Below are positions 1-7,077 of a stretch of 19,950 nucleotides of DNA, piece by piece. The stretch's first letter is position 1. Each line of letters starts with the position of its first letter. The stretch spans positions 1-19,950 of the forward strand of contig DNFG01000252.1 of the NCBI GenBank assembly GCA_003487005.1. Direction: 5' to 3'. The DNA is from Bryobacterales bacterium. Lineage in GTDB: Bacteria > Acidobacteriota > Terriglobia > Bryobacterales > Bryobacteraceae. Below the pieces are notes generated by a model. That model was not told the origin of the DNA. It saw only the letters and a list, made by a program, of their open reading frames with translations, and ran no database searches. Made by a program: the position numbers and the translations under genes.

Positions 1-1172
1 ATCCGACGACCTGGGGGGCGAAGCCGTACGCGGGGCAGGTGCTGGGGCGGACGGCGACGGTGCTGCGGAAGCTGTCGGGATCCGGAGCGGGTCTTTGCGG
101 CAAGCTGGCGATGGTGGAATTGGCGGGTGGGGGCGGGTACCGGTCGGCTGCGGCGTCTCTGACGGGCCCGGGTCTGAATCCGTGGGACCGGACGAAGTGG
201 GCGGGCGGATCGTCGAGCGGATCGGCGGCGGCAGTGGCGGCGGGGTTGGTCCCGTTTTCGCTGGGGTCGGAGACATCCGGATCGATCGTGACGCCGGCGG
301 CGTTTTGCGGAGTGACGGCGCTCAGGCCGACGTACGGGCTGGTGAGCCGGGCCGGGGCGATGGCGTTGAGCTGGACTTTGGACAAGATCGGGCCGTTTGC
401 GCGGACGGCGGAGGATTGCGGGCACATTTTGCAGGCGATTGCGGGCGGTGATCTGCTGGATCCGGGATCGGCTGGCAAGGGATTCCGGTATGTTCCGCAG
501 TACACACGGCCGGCTGGAGAGTACCGGGCGGGGTACGCGGAGGCGGACATCGAGGAGTCGGCGGACGAGGCGTTGCGGCCGGCGTTGAGGGAGGCGGTGG
601 CGGTCGTCAGGGGAATTCTGGCGGAGATGAAGCCGGTCGAGTTGCCCGATTTGCCCTTCGGAGCAGCGATTTCGACGATTATCAGCACGGAAGGATCGGC
701 GGCATTCCGGCAGTTGATCGAGAGTGGGGGAGTGGATCAACTGGCGGACGAACGGCAGATCGCGGGACTCCGGGCGGGGCTGGAAGTGCCGGCCTGGCAA
801 TACCTGGAGGCGATGCGGATCCGGCGGCAGGTGCAGGTGGAGTTTGCGAAGCTGTTTCAGGAGGTGGATGTGCTGGTAGCGCCGGCGCGGATGTCGACGG
901 CGCCTCCGGTGGCGGAGCCTCTGGACCGTGCATCGGGGCGGCGGCCGGCGCGAGCGGGCGGGGGATTGCGGGCGATCATTGCAGCGGGCAACCTCGCGGG
1001 TCTGCCGGCGCTGGTGTTGCCGTGCGGGTTTGCCGGGGGGATGCCGGTGGCATTGACTCTGGTGGGACGGCCGTTTTCTGAGAACGCGTTATTGGCGGTG
1101 GGCGTTGAGTTCCAGAACCGGACGGACTGGCACCGGCGCAATCCAGTACTGCCAGTTCCAGGACCACGCTGA
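1..1172 (+). CDS. Amidase signature family enzyme, 3' part (5' end outside window)
   Basis: The reading frame is open from base 3, so the true start lies upstream; about 389 residues are visible. The family hydrolyses amide bonds with a Lys, cis-Ser, Ser triad. All three elements can be seen: the Lys of GKLAMVELA, the cis-Ser in WAGGSSSGSAAAVAAG, and the nucleophile region GSETSGSIVTPAAFCG, a variant of the usual GSDTGGSIR. The downstream TYGLVSRAG and DKIGPFARTAEDC blocks and the C-terminal GLPALVLPCGF block are also typical. Substrate cannot be told: GatA, indole-acetamide hydrolase and generic amidases share this core. No gatB or gatC is adjacent, so a glutamyl-tRNA amidotransferase role is not supported. 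The enzyme looks intact in the visible part. The next gene begins 81 bases downstream on the same strand. Confidence 0.9.
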   Translation, partial: PTTWGAKPYAGQVLGRTATVLRKLSGSGAGLCGKLAMVELAGGGGYRSAAASLTGPGLNPWDRTKWAGGSSSGSAAAVAAGLVPFSLGSETSGSIVTPAAFCGVTALRPTYGLVSRAGAMALSWTLDKIGPFARTAEDCGHILQAIAGGDLLDPGSAGKGFRYVPQYTRPAGEYRAGYAEADIEESADEALRPALREAVAVVRGILAEMKPVELPDLPFGAAISTIISTEGSAAFRQLIESGGVDQLADERQIAGLRAGLEVPAWQYLEAMRIRRQVQVEFAKLFQEVDVLVAPARMSTAPPVAEPLDRASGRRPARAGGGLRAIIAAGNLAGLPALVLPCGFAGGMPVALTLVGRPFSENALLAVGVEFQNRTDWHRRNPVLPVPGPR

Positions 1173-1253
1173 GCGGAACCCCTAGCCCATTTTGGGTGTA
1201 TTTGGCGCAACATTTTCGTGGGAATTCGGTGCCGGATCGGAGAGAATAGACCC

Positions 1254-2600
1254 ATGCAGGCTAAGCAGGCGCCAGTCCGGGACGAGCTGACCGGGCTCAG
1301 AAGAGGGGCTGAACTGGAAGCGCTGGTTGCGCGCTGTCTGAAGAGCCGTCCGGGGGGACGGCTGGTAGTGCTGGCGGTGGCCGGGTTGGACCGGTTTCAT
1401 CATTTGAATGAGCTCTTGGGGTATGCCGCGGGGGATGCGGCGCTGGTGGAGTGGAGCATCGGCGTGACGGATTGGCTGGAGCGGGAAGCGCCGCTGCCGG
1501 GAGGCGTACTCGCACGGGTGGGTGGAGACGAATTTGGGGTGCTGTGGCAGGGGTGCCCGTCGGTCACCGCGGGGCTGGAGGCGGGTGAGGCTCTGATGAG
1601 CCGGCTGAGGCGCCCGCTGCGCGTGGCGGGCCGGGAGATGTTTCTGATGGCGAGTGCAGGTCTGGCGGTAACGGAGGCGGGTGCAGGCGATGCCCGGGCG
1701 CTGATCCGGCAGACGTCGGCGGCGATGCGCCGCGCGAAGCGACGGGGCGGGAACACGCTGGAGACGTTTCGATGGGAAGAGTCGCTGGCGCCGGAACGGC
1801 GATACCAACTGGAGACGGCGCTCCGGCAGGCGGTGTCGCACGGGGAGTTCCGGTTGCGATTCCAGGCACAAGTCGATCGACACTGCCACCTGGACGGTTT
1901 GGAGGCGCTTCTGACATGGCAGCATCCGGAATTCGGCAGCGTGGCGCCTGACGTGTTCATCAAGCTGGCCGAAGAGATTGGGGCGATTGTGGAGATCGGG
2001 GACTGGGTGATGCGGGATGCCTGTGAACACATCACCCGTTGGCGGGAAGCGGGTCTGGAGCCGCCCCGGGTTGCGGTGAATGTCAGCCCGCTGCAGTTCT
2101 CGACACCGGACTATGTGCAGAGAGTCGAGCGAATTTTGAGCGAGACGGGCGTCTCGGGGGAGTGTCTCGAACTGGAGATCACGGAAGGGACGCTTCTGCG
2201 GGATCTGCAGGAGTCGGCTTCGCGGATGCGGGCTCTGCGGCGTCTGGGGATTTCGATTGCGGTGGATGACTTTGGCGTGGGGTATTCGCCACTGACCTAC
2301 CTGCAGGAGTTGCCTCTGGACGCGGTGAAGGTGGACCGGGCGTTCACCTGCCAGATCACGAAGCCGGCGGGCTCACTGCCGCTGATCCACACAATTACCG
2401 TCCTGGCGCATCACCGGGGGTTGAAGGTTGTGGCGGAGGGTGTGGAGACTCCAGGCGAACTGGAACTGCTGCAAGCGGCGCGTTGCGACCGGATGCAGGG
2501 GTATCTGTTTGGAACACCCGTGCCGGCAGAGGGCACGGAGAAGCTGCTGAGGCACCCCCGGGTGCTGCAGCAGCGGCTGGATTCGGTGGCGAACTGCTGA
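1254..2600 (+). CDS. Soluble GGDEF-EAL protein, probable c-di-GMP phosphodiesterase
   Basis: This 448-residue cytoplasmic protein has a GGDEF domain (about 9-170) followed by an EAL domain (about 190-435), with no sensor or membrane segment before them. The GGDEF signature is intact (ARVGGDEFGVL), and the substrate-binding Asn (N52) and Asp (D61) are present. The Mg-binding Asp of the DxD motif, D327 of PleD, is replaced by Gly at residue 44 (VAGLDRF). No clear RxxD inhibitory site precedes the signature. The EAL domain keeps EALLTW, NVSPLQF, ELEITE, VDDFGVGYS, VKVDRAF, VAEGVET and QGYLFG, so c-di-GMP hydrolysis is the likely activity. I chose the ATG at 1254 because a GGAGAG box lies about 9 bases upstream; an in-frame GTG at 1218 would add 12 residues without a site. 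No neighbour is clearly coupled to it. Confidence 0.93.
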   Translation: MQAKQAPVRDELTGLRRGAELEALVARCLKSRPGGRLVVLAVAGLDRFHHLNELLGYAAGDAALVEWSIGVTDWLEREAPLPGGVLARVGGDEFGVLWQGCPSVTAGLEAGEALMSRLRRPLRVAGREMFLMASAGLAVTEAGAGDARALIRQTSAAMRRAKRRGGNTLETFRWEESLAPERRYQLETALRQAVSHGEFRLRFQAQVDRHCHLDGLEALLTWQHPEFGSVAPDVFIKLAEEIGAIVEIGDWVMRDACEHITRWREAGLEPPRVAVNVSPLQFSTPDYVQRVERILSETGVSGECLELEITEGTLLRDLQESASRMRALRRLGISIAVDDFGVGYSPLTYLQELPLDAVKVDRAFTCQITKPAGSLPLIHTITVLAHHRGLKVVAEGVETPGELELLQAARCDRMQGYLFGTPVPAEGTEKLLRHPRVLQQRLDSVANC

Positions 2601-2668
2601 ATTCGATCACCTGCGTCCCGGAAACGGACACCTGGTTGCCGGCGGCTGCATCCCGGGTCGCTCTGTAA

Positions 2669-2682
2669 GTATTTGAAAATAC
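2669..2682. promoter_or_regulatory. AT-rich 14-bp palindrome, candidate operator
   Basis: GTATTT-GA-AAATAC has two perfect 6-base arms and stands out as AT-rich in a very GC-rich background. It lies in the gap between the GGDEF-EAL gene and the adaptor gene, about 25 bases before a sigma-54-like element. It could be the binding site of the sigma-54 regulator encoded at 5722, or of an unrelated repressor. The predicted distance to the transcription start (about 57 bases) is shorter than usual for an enhancer site. The palindrome itself is certain; the role is inference. Confidence 0.4.
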
Positions 2683-2706
2683 AAACTCCCGCGCTATTCC
2701 CGGCAT

Positions 2707-2721
2707 TGGCCTCGCAAATGC
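2707..2721 (+). promoter_or_regulatory. Candidate sigma-54 (-24/-12) promoter of the efflux operon
   Basis: TGGCCT-CGCAA-ATGC fits the TGGCAC-N5-TTGC consensus at the essential GG and GC with the exact 10-base gap between them, but differs at several less critical positions. Transcription would start near 2733, leaving an 11-base leader that still contains the GAGAAG ribosome-binding site at 2735-2740. The context supports it: the operon it would drive encodes its own sigma-54 activator (5722) and kinase (7074). The match is moderate. Confidence 0.42.
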
Positions 2722-2743
2722 GATTGAATATGTCGAGAAGACC

Positions 2744-3997
2744 ATGGACGTTCCCCGCACAGGCGCAAAACGCCGCAAACTGATTCGCCGGTTGGCCGCA
2801 ATCCTCATCCTGGCCGTGGCGATCCCGCTGGTGACCTGGGGATTGTCGCGCCTGAAGCCGGCGGCGCCGAGCGTGGAAAAGGGCACATTGTGGACAGGAG
2901 AGGTGCAGCGTGGGCCGATGGTCCGGCAGGTTCGGGGACTGGGGACGTTGACGCCCGAGGAAGTGTTATGGATCCCGGCTGTTCACGATGGGCGGGTCGA
3001 CCGGGTGCGCCTCCGTCCAGGAGCCAATGTGAGCCCGGACACAATTCTGGTGGAGTTGAGCAACCCTGAACTGGAGTTGGAAGCGGAGGACCTGCGGTGG
3101 CAGGTCCGCGCGGCGGAAGCCAACCTGCGCGACCTGCGGGTGAAGCTGGAGACCGCCCAACTGGATTTGAAGGCGACTCTGGCGCGGGCGGAGAGCGAGT
3201 ATGTCCAGGCGAAGCTGAAGTCGGACCGGGAAGAGGCGCTGGCGAAAGAAGGGCTAGCCCCGGATCTGAATGTCAGGCTGGCGCGGGCGACTTCAGAGGA
3301 ACTGGCGAAGCGGCTGGCGATTGACACGAAGCGGCTGGAGATCAGTGCGTCGTCGACGGAGGCACAACTGGCGGTGCAGCAGGTCCAGATCGAGAAGCTG
3401 AGGGCGGCGCTGAAGTTGAAACAGAGTCAGGTGGCGGGGCTGAGGATCCGGGCGGGTGCGAGCGGGGTATTGCAGCAGATGCAGGTGGAGGTGGGGCAGC
3501 GGGTGACGCCTGGGGCGGTGATCGCGAAGGTGGCGCAGCCGTCGAAGTTGAAGGCCGAGATCCGGATTCCGGAGACGCAGGCAAAGGATGTCATGATCGG
3601 TCAGCCGGTGCAGGTGGACACGCACAACGGGGTGATTGCGGGACGGGTCTCGCGGATTGATCCGGCGGCGGTGAGCGGCAATGTGACGATCGATGTCCGG
3701 CTCGAGGGGGCGTTGCCCGCGGGGGCGCGTCCGGACCTGAGTGTGGACGGGGTGGTGGAACTGGAGAGGTTGACGGACGTAATGTACGTGCAGAGGCCGG
3801 TGTATGGCCAGGCTAACAGTCTGGTGGGCCTGTTCCGGCTGACGCCGGACGGCAAGGAGGCGCACCGGGTGCAGGTGCGGATCGGGCGGGTTTCTGTGCA
3901 GACGGTGGAAATCGTGGAAGGGCTCAACGTGGGGGACCGCGTGGTGCTCTCGGACATGTCGGCCTGGGATGGCCAGGACCGGCTTCGTTTGAACTAG
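2744..3997 (+). CDS. Periplasmic adaptor (HlyD/MacA-type membrane fusion protein)
   Basis: This 417-residue protein is the adaptor that links an inner-membrane transporter to an outer-membrane channel. A basic N-terminus is followed by one membrane helix (about 17-36). Next come a first lipoyl half (about 70-108), a long charged coiled-coil hairpin (about 108-235) and the second lipoyl half (GVLQQMQVEVGQRVTPGAVI). Beta-barrel and membrane-proximal segments (about 265-415) complete it, ending in a VEIVEGLNVGDRVVLSD block typical of the family. Length fits MacA-like proteins. The start has a GAGAAG site four bases upstream. It is first in a unit with two MacB-type ATPases, a small exported protein and a two-component system. 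It lies 31 bases before the first ATPase. No permease or TolC gene is nearby. The substrate is unknown. Confidence 0.9.
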   Translation: MDVPRTGAKRRKLIRRLAAILILAVAIPLVTWGLSRLKPAAPSVEKGTLWTGEVQRGPMVRQVRGLGTLTPEEVLWIPAVHDGRVDRVRLRPGANVSPDTILVELSNPELELEAEDLRWQVRAAEANLRDLRVKLETAQLDLKATLARAESEYVQAKLKSDREEALAKEGLAPDLNVRLARATSEELAKRLAIDTKRLEISASSTEAQLAVQQVQIEKLRAALKLKQSQVAGLRIRAGASGVLQQMQVEVGQRVTPGAVIAKVAQPSKLKAEIRIPETQAKDVMIGQPVQVDTHNGVIAGRVSRIDPAAVSGNVTIDVRLEGALPAGARPDLSVDGVVELERLTDVMYVQRPVYGQANSLVGLFRLTPDGKEAHRVQVRIGRVSVQTVEIVEGLNVGDRVVLSDMSAWDGQDRLRLN

Positions 3998-4028
3998 GAC
4001 CGGAAAGCCAGCGCGGACAGGAGTGAGT

Positions 4029-4745
4029 ATGAGCGAACAGCCATTGATTCAACTGGAAGGCGTCACGAAGGTGTTTGTCACCGAGGATGTCGAGACCCAC
4101 GCGTTGTCGGGGATCCACCTGGAGATCCGCAAGGGCGAATACGTGTCGATTGCCGGCCCTTCGGGCTGCGGCAAGTCGACCTTGCTGGCGATTCTGGGGC
4201 TACTGGATTCGCCGAGCGAGGGTGCGTACACACTGAACGGGCAGGCGGTGGGGAATCTGAAGCTTGGGGACCGCGCGCGGATCAGGAACCGTGAGATCGG
4301 ATTCATTTTTCAGGCTTTCAACCTGATTGGCGATTTGACGGTCTACGAGAACGTGGAACTGCCGCTGACCTATCGCGGGATGGGCGGGGCGGAGCGCCGG
4401 AAGCGGGTCCATGAGGCCCTGGAGCGCGTCGGGATGGGACATCGCGTGAAGCATTACCCGTCGCAGTTGTCGGGCGGCCAGCAGCAGAGGGTGGCGGTGG
4501 CGAGGGCGCTGGTCGGAAGTCCTTCGATCCTGCTGGCGGATGAACCGACGGGCAACCTGGATTCGGCCAACGGCGAACAGGTGATGGAACTGCTGAAGGA
4601 GTTGCACCGGGGCGGGGCGACGATCTGCATGGTGACGCACGATCCGCGGTACGCTTTATTGGCCGACCGGAACATTCACCTGTTTGACGGGCGCATCGTG
4701 GAGGAGGCGCAGGCTGAGGGTCAGAGCATGGGAGCGGGGTTATGA
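4029..4745 (+). CDS. ABC transporter ATPase 1, MacB/LolD-type
   Basis: This 238-residue nucleotide-binding subunit of the MacB/LolD type carries all ATPase motifs: Walker A GPSGCGKST (43-51), Q-loop FQAFNL, signature LSGGQQQRVAVARA, Walker B ILLADEPTG, D-loop GNLDS and switch His in MVTHD. It should therefore be a fully competent ATPase energising a membrane partner. I chose the ATG at 4029 because AGGAG (4019-4023) lies five bases upstream; the in-frame GTG at 4023 overlaps that site. Its 3' end overlaps the next gene as ATGA (4742-4745). A permease fused to it (as in MacB) or next to it (as in LolCDE) is absent, so its membrane partner must be encoded elsewhere. Confidence 0.94.
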   Translation: MSEQPLIQLEGVTKVFVTEDVETHALSGIHLEIRKGEYVSIAGPSGCGKSTLLAILGLLDSPSEGAYTLNGQAVGNLKLGDRARIRNREIGFIFQAFNLIGDLTVYENVELPLTYRGMGGAERRKRVHEALERVGMGHRVKHYPSQLSGGQQQRVAVARALVGSPSILLADEPTGNLDSANGEQVMELLKELHRGGATICMVTHDPRYALLADRNIHLFDGRIVEEAQAEGQSMGAGL

Positions 4746-5038
4746 TGAAGCGGAATCCGGATCTGACGGCGTTGTTGGTGCTCGCGCTGGTTCTGTGGCT
4801 GGGGCTGCCTTCGAGCCGGGCGCGCGGAGAAGCGCATGTGGGTATCCACCCGGTGGCCAGTGCGGCCGCGGTGGATGCGGAAGAGCACATCGAGCAATGG
4901 CTGGAGCGATTTGAGCGGAGGCGGGACCGTGTCTGGGAGCGGCTGGAGCAGCGAATGCATGAATTTGAAGGGCGCCTGGCCGAGCAGGAGCAGCAGCGCC
5001 GGCCGGGGCTACAACGAGCGGGGCGGTTTGCGAGCTGA
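4742..5038 (+). CDS. Small exported or membrane-anchored helical protein, unknown function
   Basis: I do not recognise this 98-residue protein. A short basic start (MMKRNPD) is followed by a hydrophobic stretch (about 8-23), then PSSRARGEAHV, which looks like a signal peptide or single anchor. The rest (about 45-98) is very rich in Glu, Arg and Gln with no cysteine, and should form a long amphipathic or coiled-coil helix (EEHIEQWLERFERRRDRVWE). It sits between the two ATPase genes and overlaps both (ATGA at 4742, TGATG at 5036-5040), so it is translationally coupled and very likely real. Its position and export suggest a periplasmic partner of the adaptor or of the sensor kinase, like small stress-sensing helical proteins. 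That is inference. Confidence 0.75.
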   Translation: MMKRNPDLTALLVLALVLWLGLPSSRARGEAHVGIHPVASAAAVDAEEHIEQWLERFERRRDRVWERLEQRMHEFEGRLAEQEQQRRPGLQRAGRFAS

Positions 5039-5715
5039 TGATCCGGTTACGCAATATTGAGAAGCATTACCCGCAGGGGGCGAGCCGGTTCTATGTGCTC
5101 CGCCAGATCGATCTGGACATCCACGAGGGTGAGTTTCTGGCGGTGATGGGGCCCTCCGGGGCGGGGAAGAGCACTCTGCTGCACATTCTTGGGATGCACG
5201 ATACGGCGTGGTCAGGGGAATACCATCTGTATGAGCATGCCATTCACGGGCTGGATCGCCGCCGGCGGATGGATCTGTACAAGCGGTATTTCGGTTTCGT
5301 CTTTCAGAGCTATCATTTGCTGGACGATCTGACGGTGTTCGAGAATCTTGAGGTGCCGCTCAGCTATCGGGACATGGCAAGAGGTGAGCGGCAATCGATC
5401 GTCTGCGACATGTTGGACCGGTTCCAGATCGTGGGGAAGAAGGATCTATATCCGAACCAGCTTTCGGGCGGGCAGCAGCAGTTGGTGGGAGTGGCGCGGG
5501 CGATGATCGCGAGTCCGAAGGTGATTCTGGCGGATGAGCCGACGGGCAACCTGCATTCGAGTCAGGGTGTGGAGATCATGGAGATGTTCCGCAAGCTGAA
5601 CGAGGAGGGGACGACGATCGTGATGGTCACCCATTCGGAGACGAATGCGGCATACGCACACCGGGTGATCCGGCTGGAAGACGGGTGGATTGCGGGTGCG
5701 CCGCGGGGGGAGTAG
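5038..5715 (+). CDS. ABC transporter ATPase 2, MacB-type with variant D-loop
   Basis: This second nucleotide-binding subunit (225 residues) has Walker [10 protein letters not shown] (38-46), Q-loop FQSYHLL, signature [14 protein letters not shown], Walker [10 protein letters not shown] and switch His (VTHSE). Two positions differ from its neighbour: the Arg after the signature is Leu (149), and the D-loop Asp is His (173, GNLHSSQG). I believe GNLHS occurs in other MacB-like ATPases too, so it may be a subfamily trait rather than decay. The start overlaps the stop of the small exported protein as TGATG. Two different ATPases in one unit could form a heterodimer or serve two separate permeases. 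It is followed six bases later by the response regulator. Confidence 0.93.
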   Translation: MIRLRNIEKHYPQGASRFYVLRQIDLDIHEGEFLAVMGPSGAGKSTLLHILGMHDTAWSGEYHLYEHAIHGLDRRRRMDLYKRYFGFVFQSYHLLDDLTVFENLEVPLSYRDMARGERQSIVCDMLDRFQIVGKKDLYPNQLSGGQQQLVGVARAMIASPKVILADEPTGNLHSSQGVEIMEMFRKLNEEGTTIVMVTHSETNAAYAHRVIRLEDGWIAGAPRGE

Positions 5716-5721
5716 AGGGAC

Positions 5722-7077
5722 GTGGTACAGGCCCGCCTGCTGATTGCCGACGACCAGGAGGACGTACTCGCCGCGCTGCGTCTCCTGCTGAAGCCGGAGG
5801 GTTACGCGGTGGAGTGCGTGACATCGCCGCGGGCGGTGCTGGCGGCGCTGGAGCAGCGCGAATACGATGTCCTGTTGATGGATCTGAACTACACCCGCGA
5901 CACAACATCGGGCGAGGAGGGCTTCGATCTGCTGTCGCGGGTGCAGGCGGCGGATCCGTTATTGCCAGCCGTGGTCATGACGGCATGGGGGAGTGTGGAC
6001 GTGGCGGTGGAGGCAATGCGCCGGGGCGCACGAGATTTTATCCAGAAGCCGTGGGAGAACGCGCGTCTTCTGGCTGTTTTGAAGACGCAGATGGAACTGG
6101 CGGCGGCGCTGCGGCGAGGCGCGCGACTCGAGGCGGAGAACCGGCTGTTGCAGGCCGAGGGGCGCCCGGTGATGATTGCGGAGGCGCCGGCAATGGCGCC
6201 CGTGCTGGAGATGATTGCCCGGGTGGGGCCATCGGACGCGAATGTGCTGATCACGGGCGAGCCGGGGACCGGCAAGGAAGTGGTGGCGCGGACTCTGCAC
6301 GCCATCAGCGAACGGGCCGGGCAGCCGATGGTGACGGTGAACATGGGCGGACTGGCGGAAGGGGTGTTCGAGAGCGAGTTGTTCGGGCACGTCAAGGGGG
6401 CGTTCACGGATGCGAAGGCGGATCGCGTGGGACGGTTTGAGTTGGCCGACAACGCGACGATCTTTCTCGACGAGATTGCGAATCTGCCGTTTAACCTGCA
6501 GGCGAAGCTGTTGCGGGTTCTGGAGACGGGCGAGATGGAGCGGGTGGGGTCATCGAAGACCCGGCGCGTGAATGTGCGGGTGATCTCGGCGACGAATGCA
6601 AACCTGCATTTGGATGCCGCCGAGGGGCGGTTCCGCCAGGATCTGCTCTACCGCCTGAACACGGTGGAGATCCATCTGCCTCCTTTGCGCGAGAGGCGCG
6701 AGGATATCCCGCTGCTGGCCACGCACATTCTGGCACAGATGGCGCGGCGTTACCGGAAGCCGATCACGGGTTTCGATCCCGCAGCGCTTCGGGCACTACG
6801 GGAGCACCCGTGGACGGGGAATGTCCGGGAATTGAACCACGTCATTGAGCGGGCTGTCCTGATGGCCAGGGAGACGCTGATCCGGGCGGGCGACCTGGCG
6901 TTGCGGGCGGCGGCGGATGCCCCCTCCCGTCTCGACGACATGAGCCTGGAGGAAGTGGAGGCGTTCCTGATCAAGAAGGCGCTGGCGCGGCATCAGGGCA
7001 ATGTCAGCCAGGCCGCGCACGCGCTGGGGCTGAGCCGGAGTGCGCTGTACCGCCGGTTGCAGCGCTACGGATTATGA
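5722..7077 (+). CDS. NtrC-family sigma-54 response regulator
   Basis: This 451-residue transcription activator has three domains. The receiver (about 5-125) has acidic DD (10-11), phospho-acceptor D54, T87 and K109, with an extended loop after D54 (LNYTRDTTSGEEGFDLL). The AAA+ domain (about 150-385) has Walker A GEPGTGKE (179-186), the sigma-54 contact loop GAFTDA (226-231, usual form GAFTGA) and Walker B FLDEIA. A Fis-type helix-turn-helix (about 410-451, QGNVSQAAHALGLSRSALYR) ends the protein. It should open sigma-54 promoters when phosphorylated by the kinase encoded immediately downstream. The GTG start at 5722 lies just after GAGGGA. It overlaps the kinase gene as ATGA. A plausible target is the candidate promoter at 2707. 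Confidence 0.95.
   Translation: MVQARLLIADDQEDVLAALRLLLKPEGYAVECVTSPRAVLAALEQREYDVLLMDLNYTRDTTSGEEGFDLLSRVQAADPLLPAVVMTAWGSVDVAVEAMRRGARDFIQKPWENARLLAVLKTQMELAAALRRGARLEAENRLLQAEGRPVMIAEAPAMAPVLEMIARVGPSDANVLITGEPGTGKEVVARTLHAISERAGQPMVTVNMGGLAEGVFESELFGHVKGAFTDAKADRVGRFELADNATIFLDEIANLPFNLQAKLLRVLETGEMERVGSSKTRRVNVRVISATNANLHLDAAEGRFRQDLLYRLNTVEIHLPPLRERREDIPLLATHILAQMARRYRKPITGFDPAALRALREHPWTGNVRELNHVIERAVLMARETLIRAGDLALRAAADAPSRLDDMSLEEVEAFLIKKALARHQGNVSQAAHALGLSRSALYRRLQRYGL

Noticed and set aside
1186..1196. Small hairpin CCCATTTTGGG as a terminator after the amidase gene
   Set aside because: The stem is only four base pairs with a three-base loop and no T-run follows.
1203..1217. Sigma-54-like element upstream of the GGDEF-EAL gene (TGGCGC-AACAT-TTTC)
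   Set aside because: The essential G of the -12 GC pair is T, so the element is unlikely to work despite a good -24 half.
5685..6440. 251-codon frame overlapping the response regulator in another + frame
   Set aside because: Composition is Gly/Arg/Ala rich with no motif, while the regulator frame has all family motifs.
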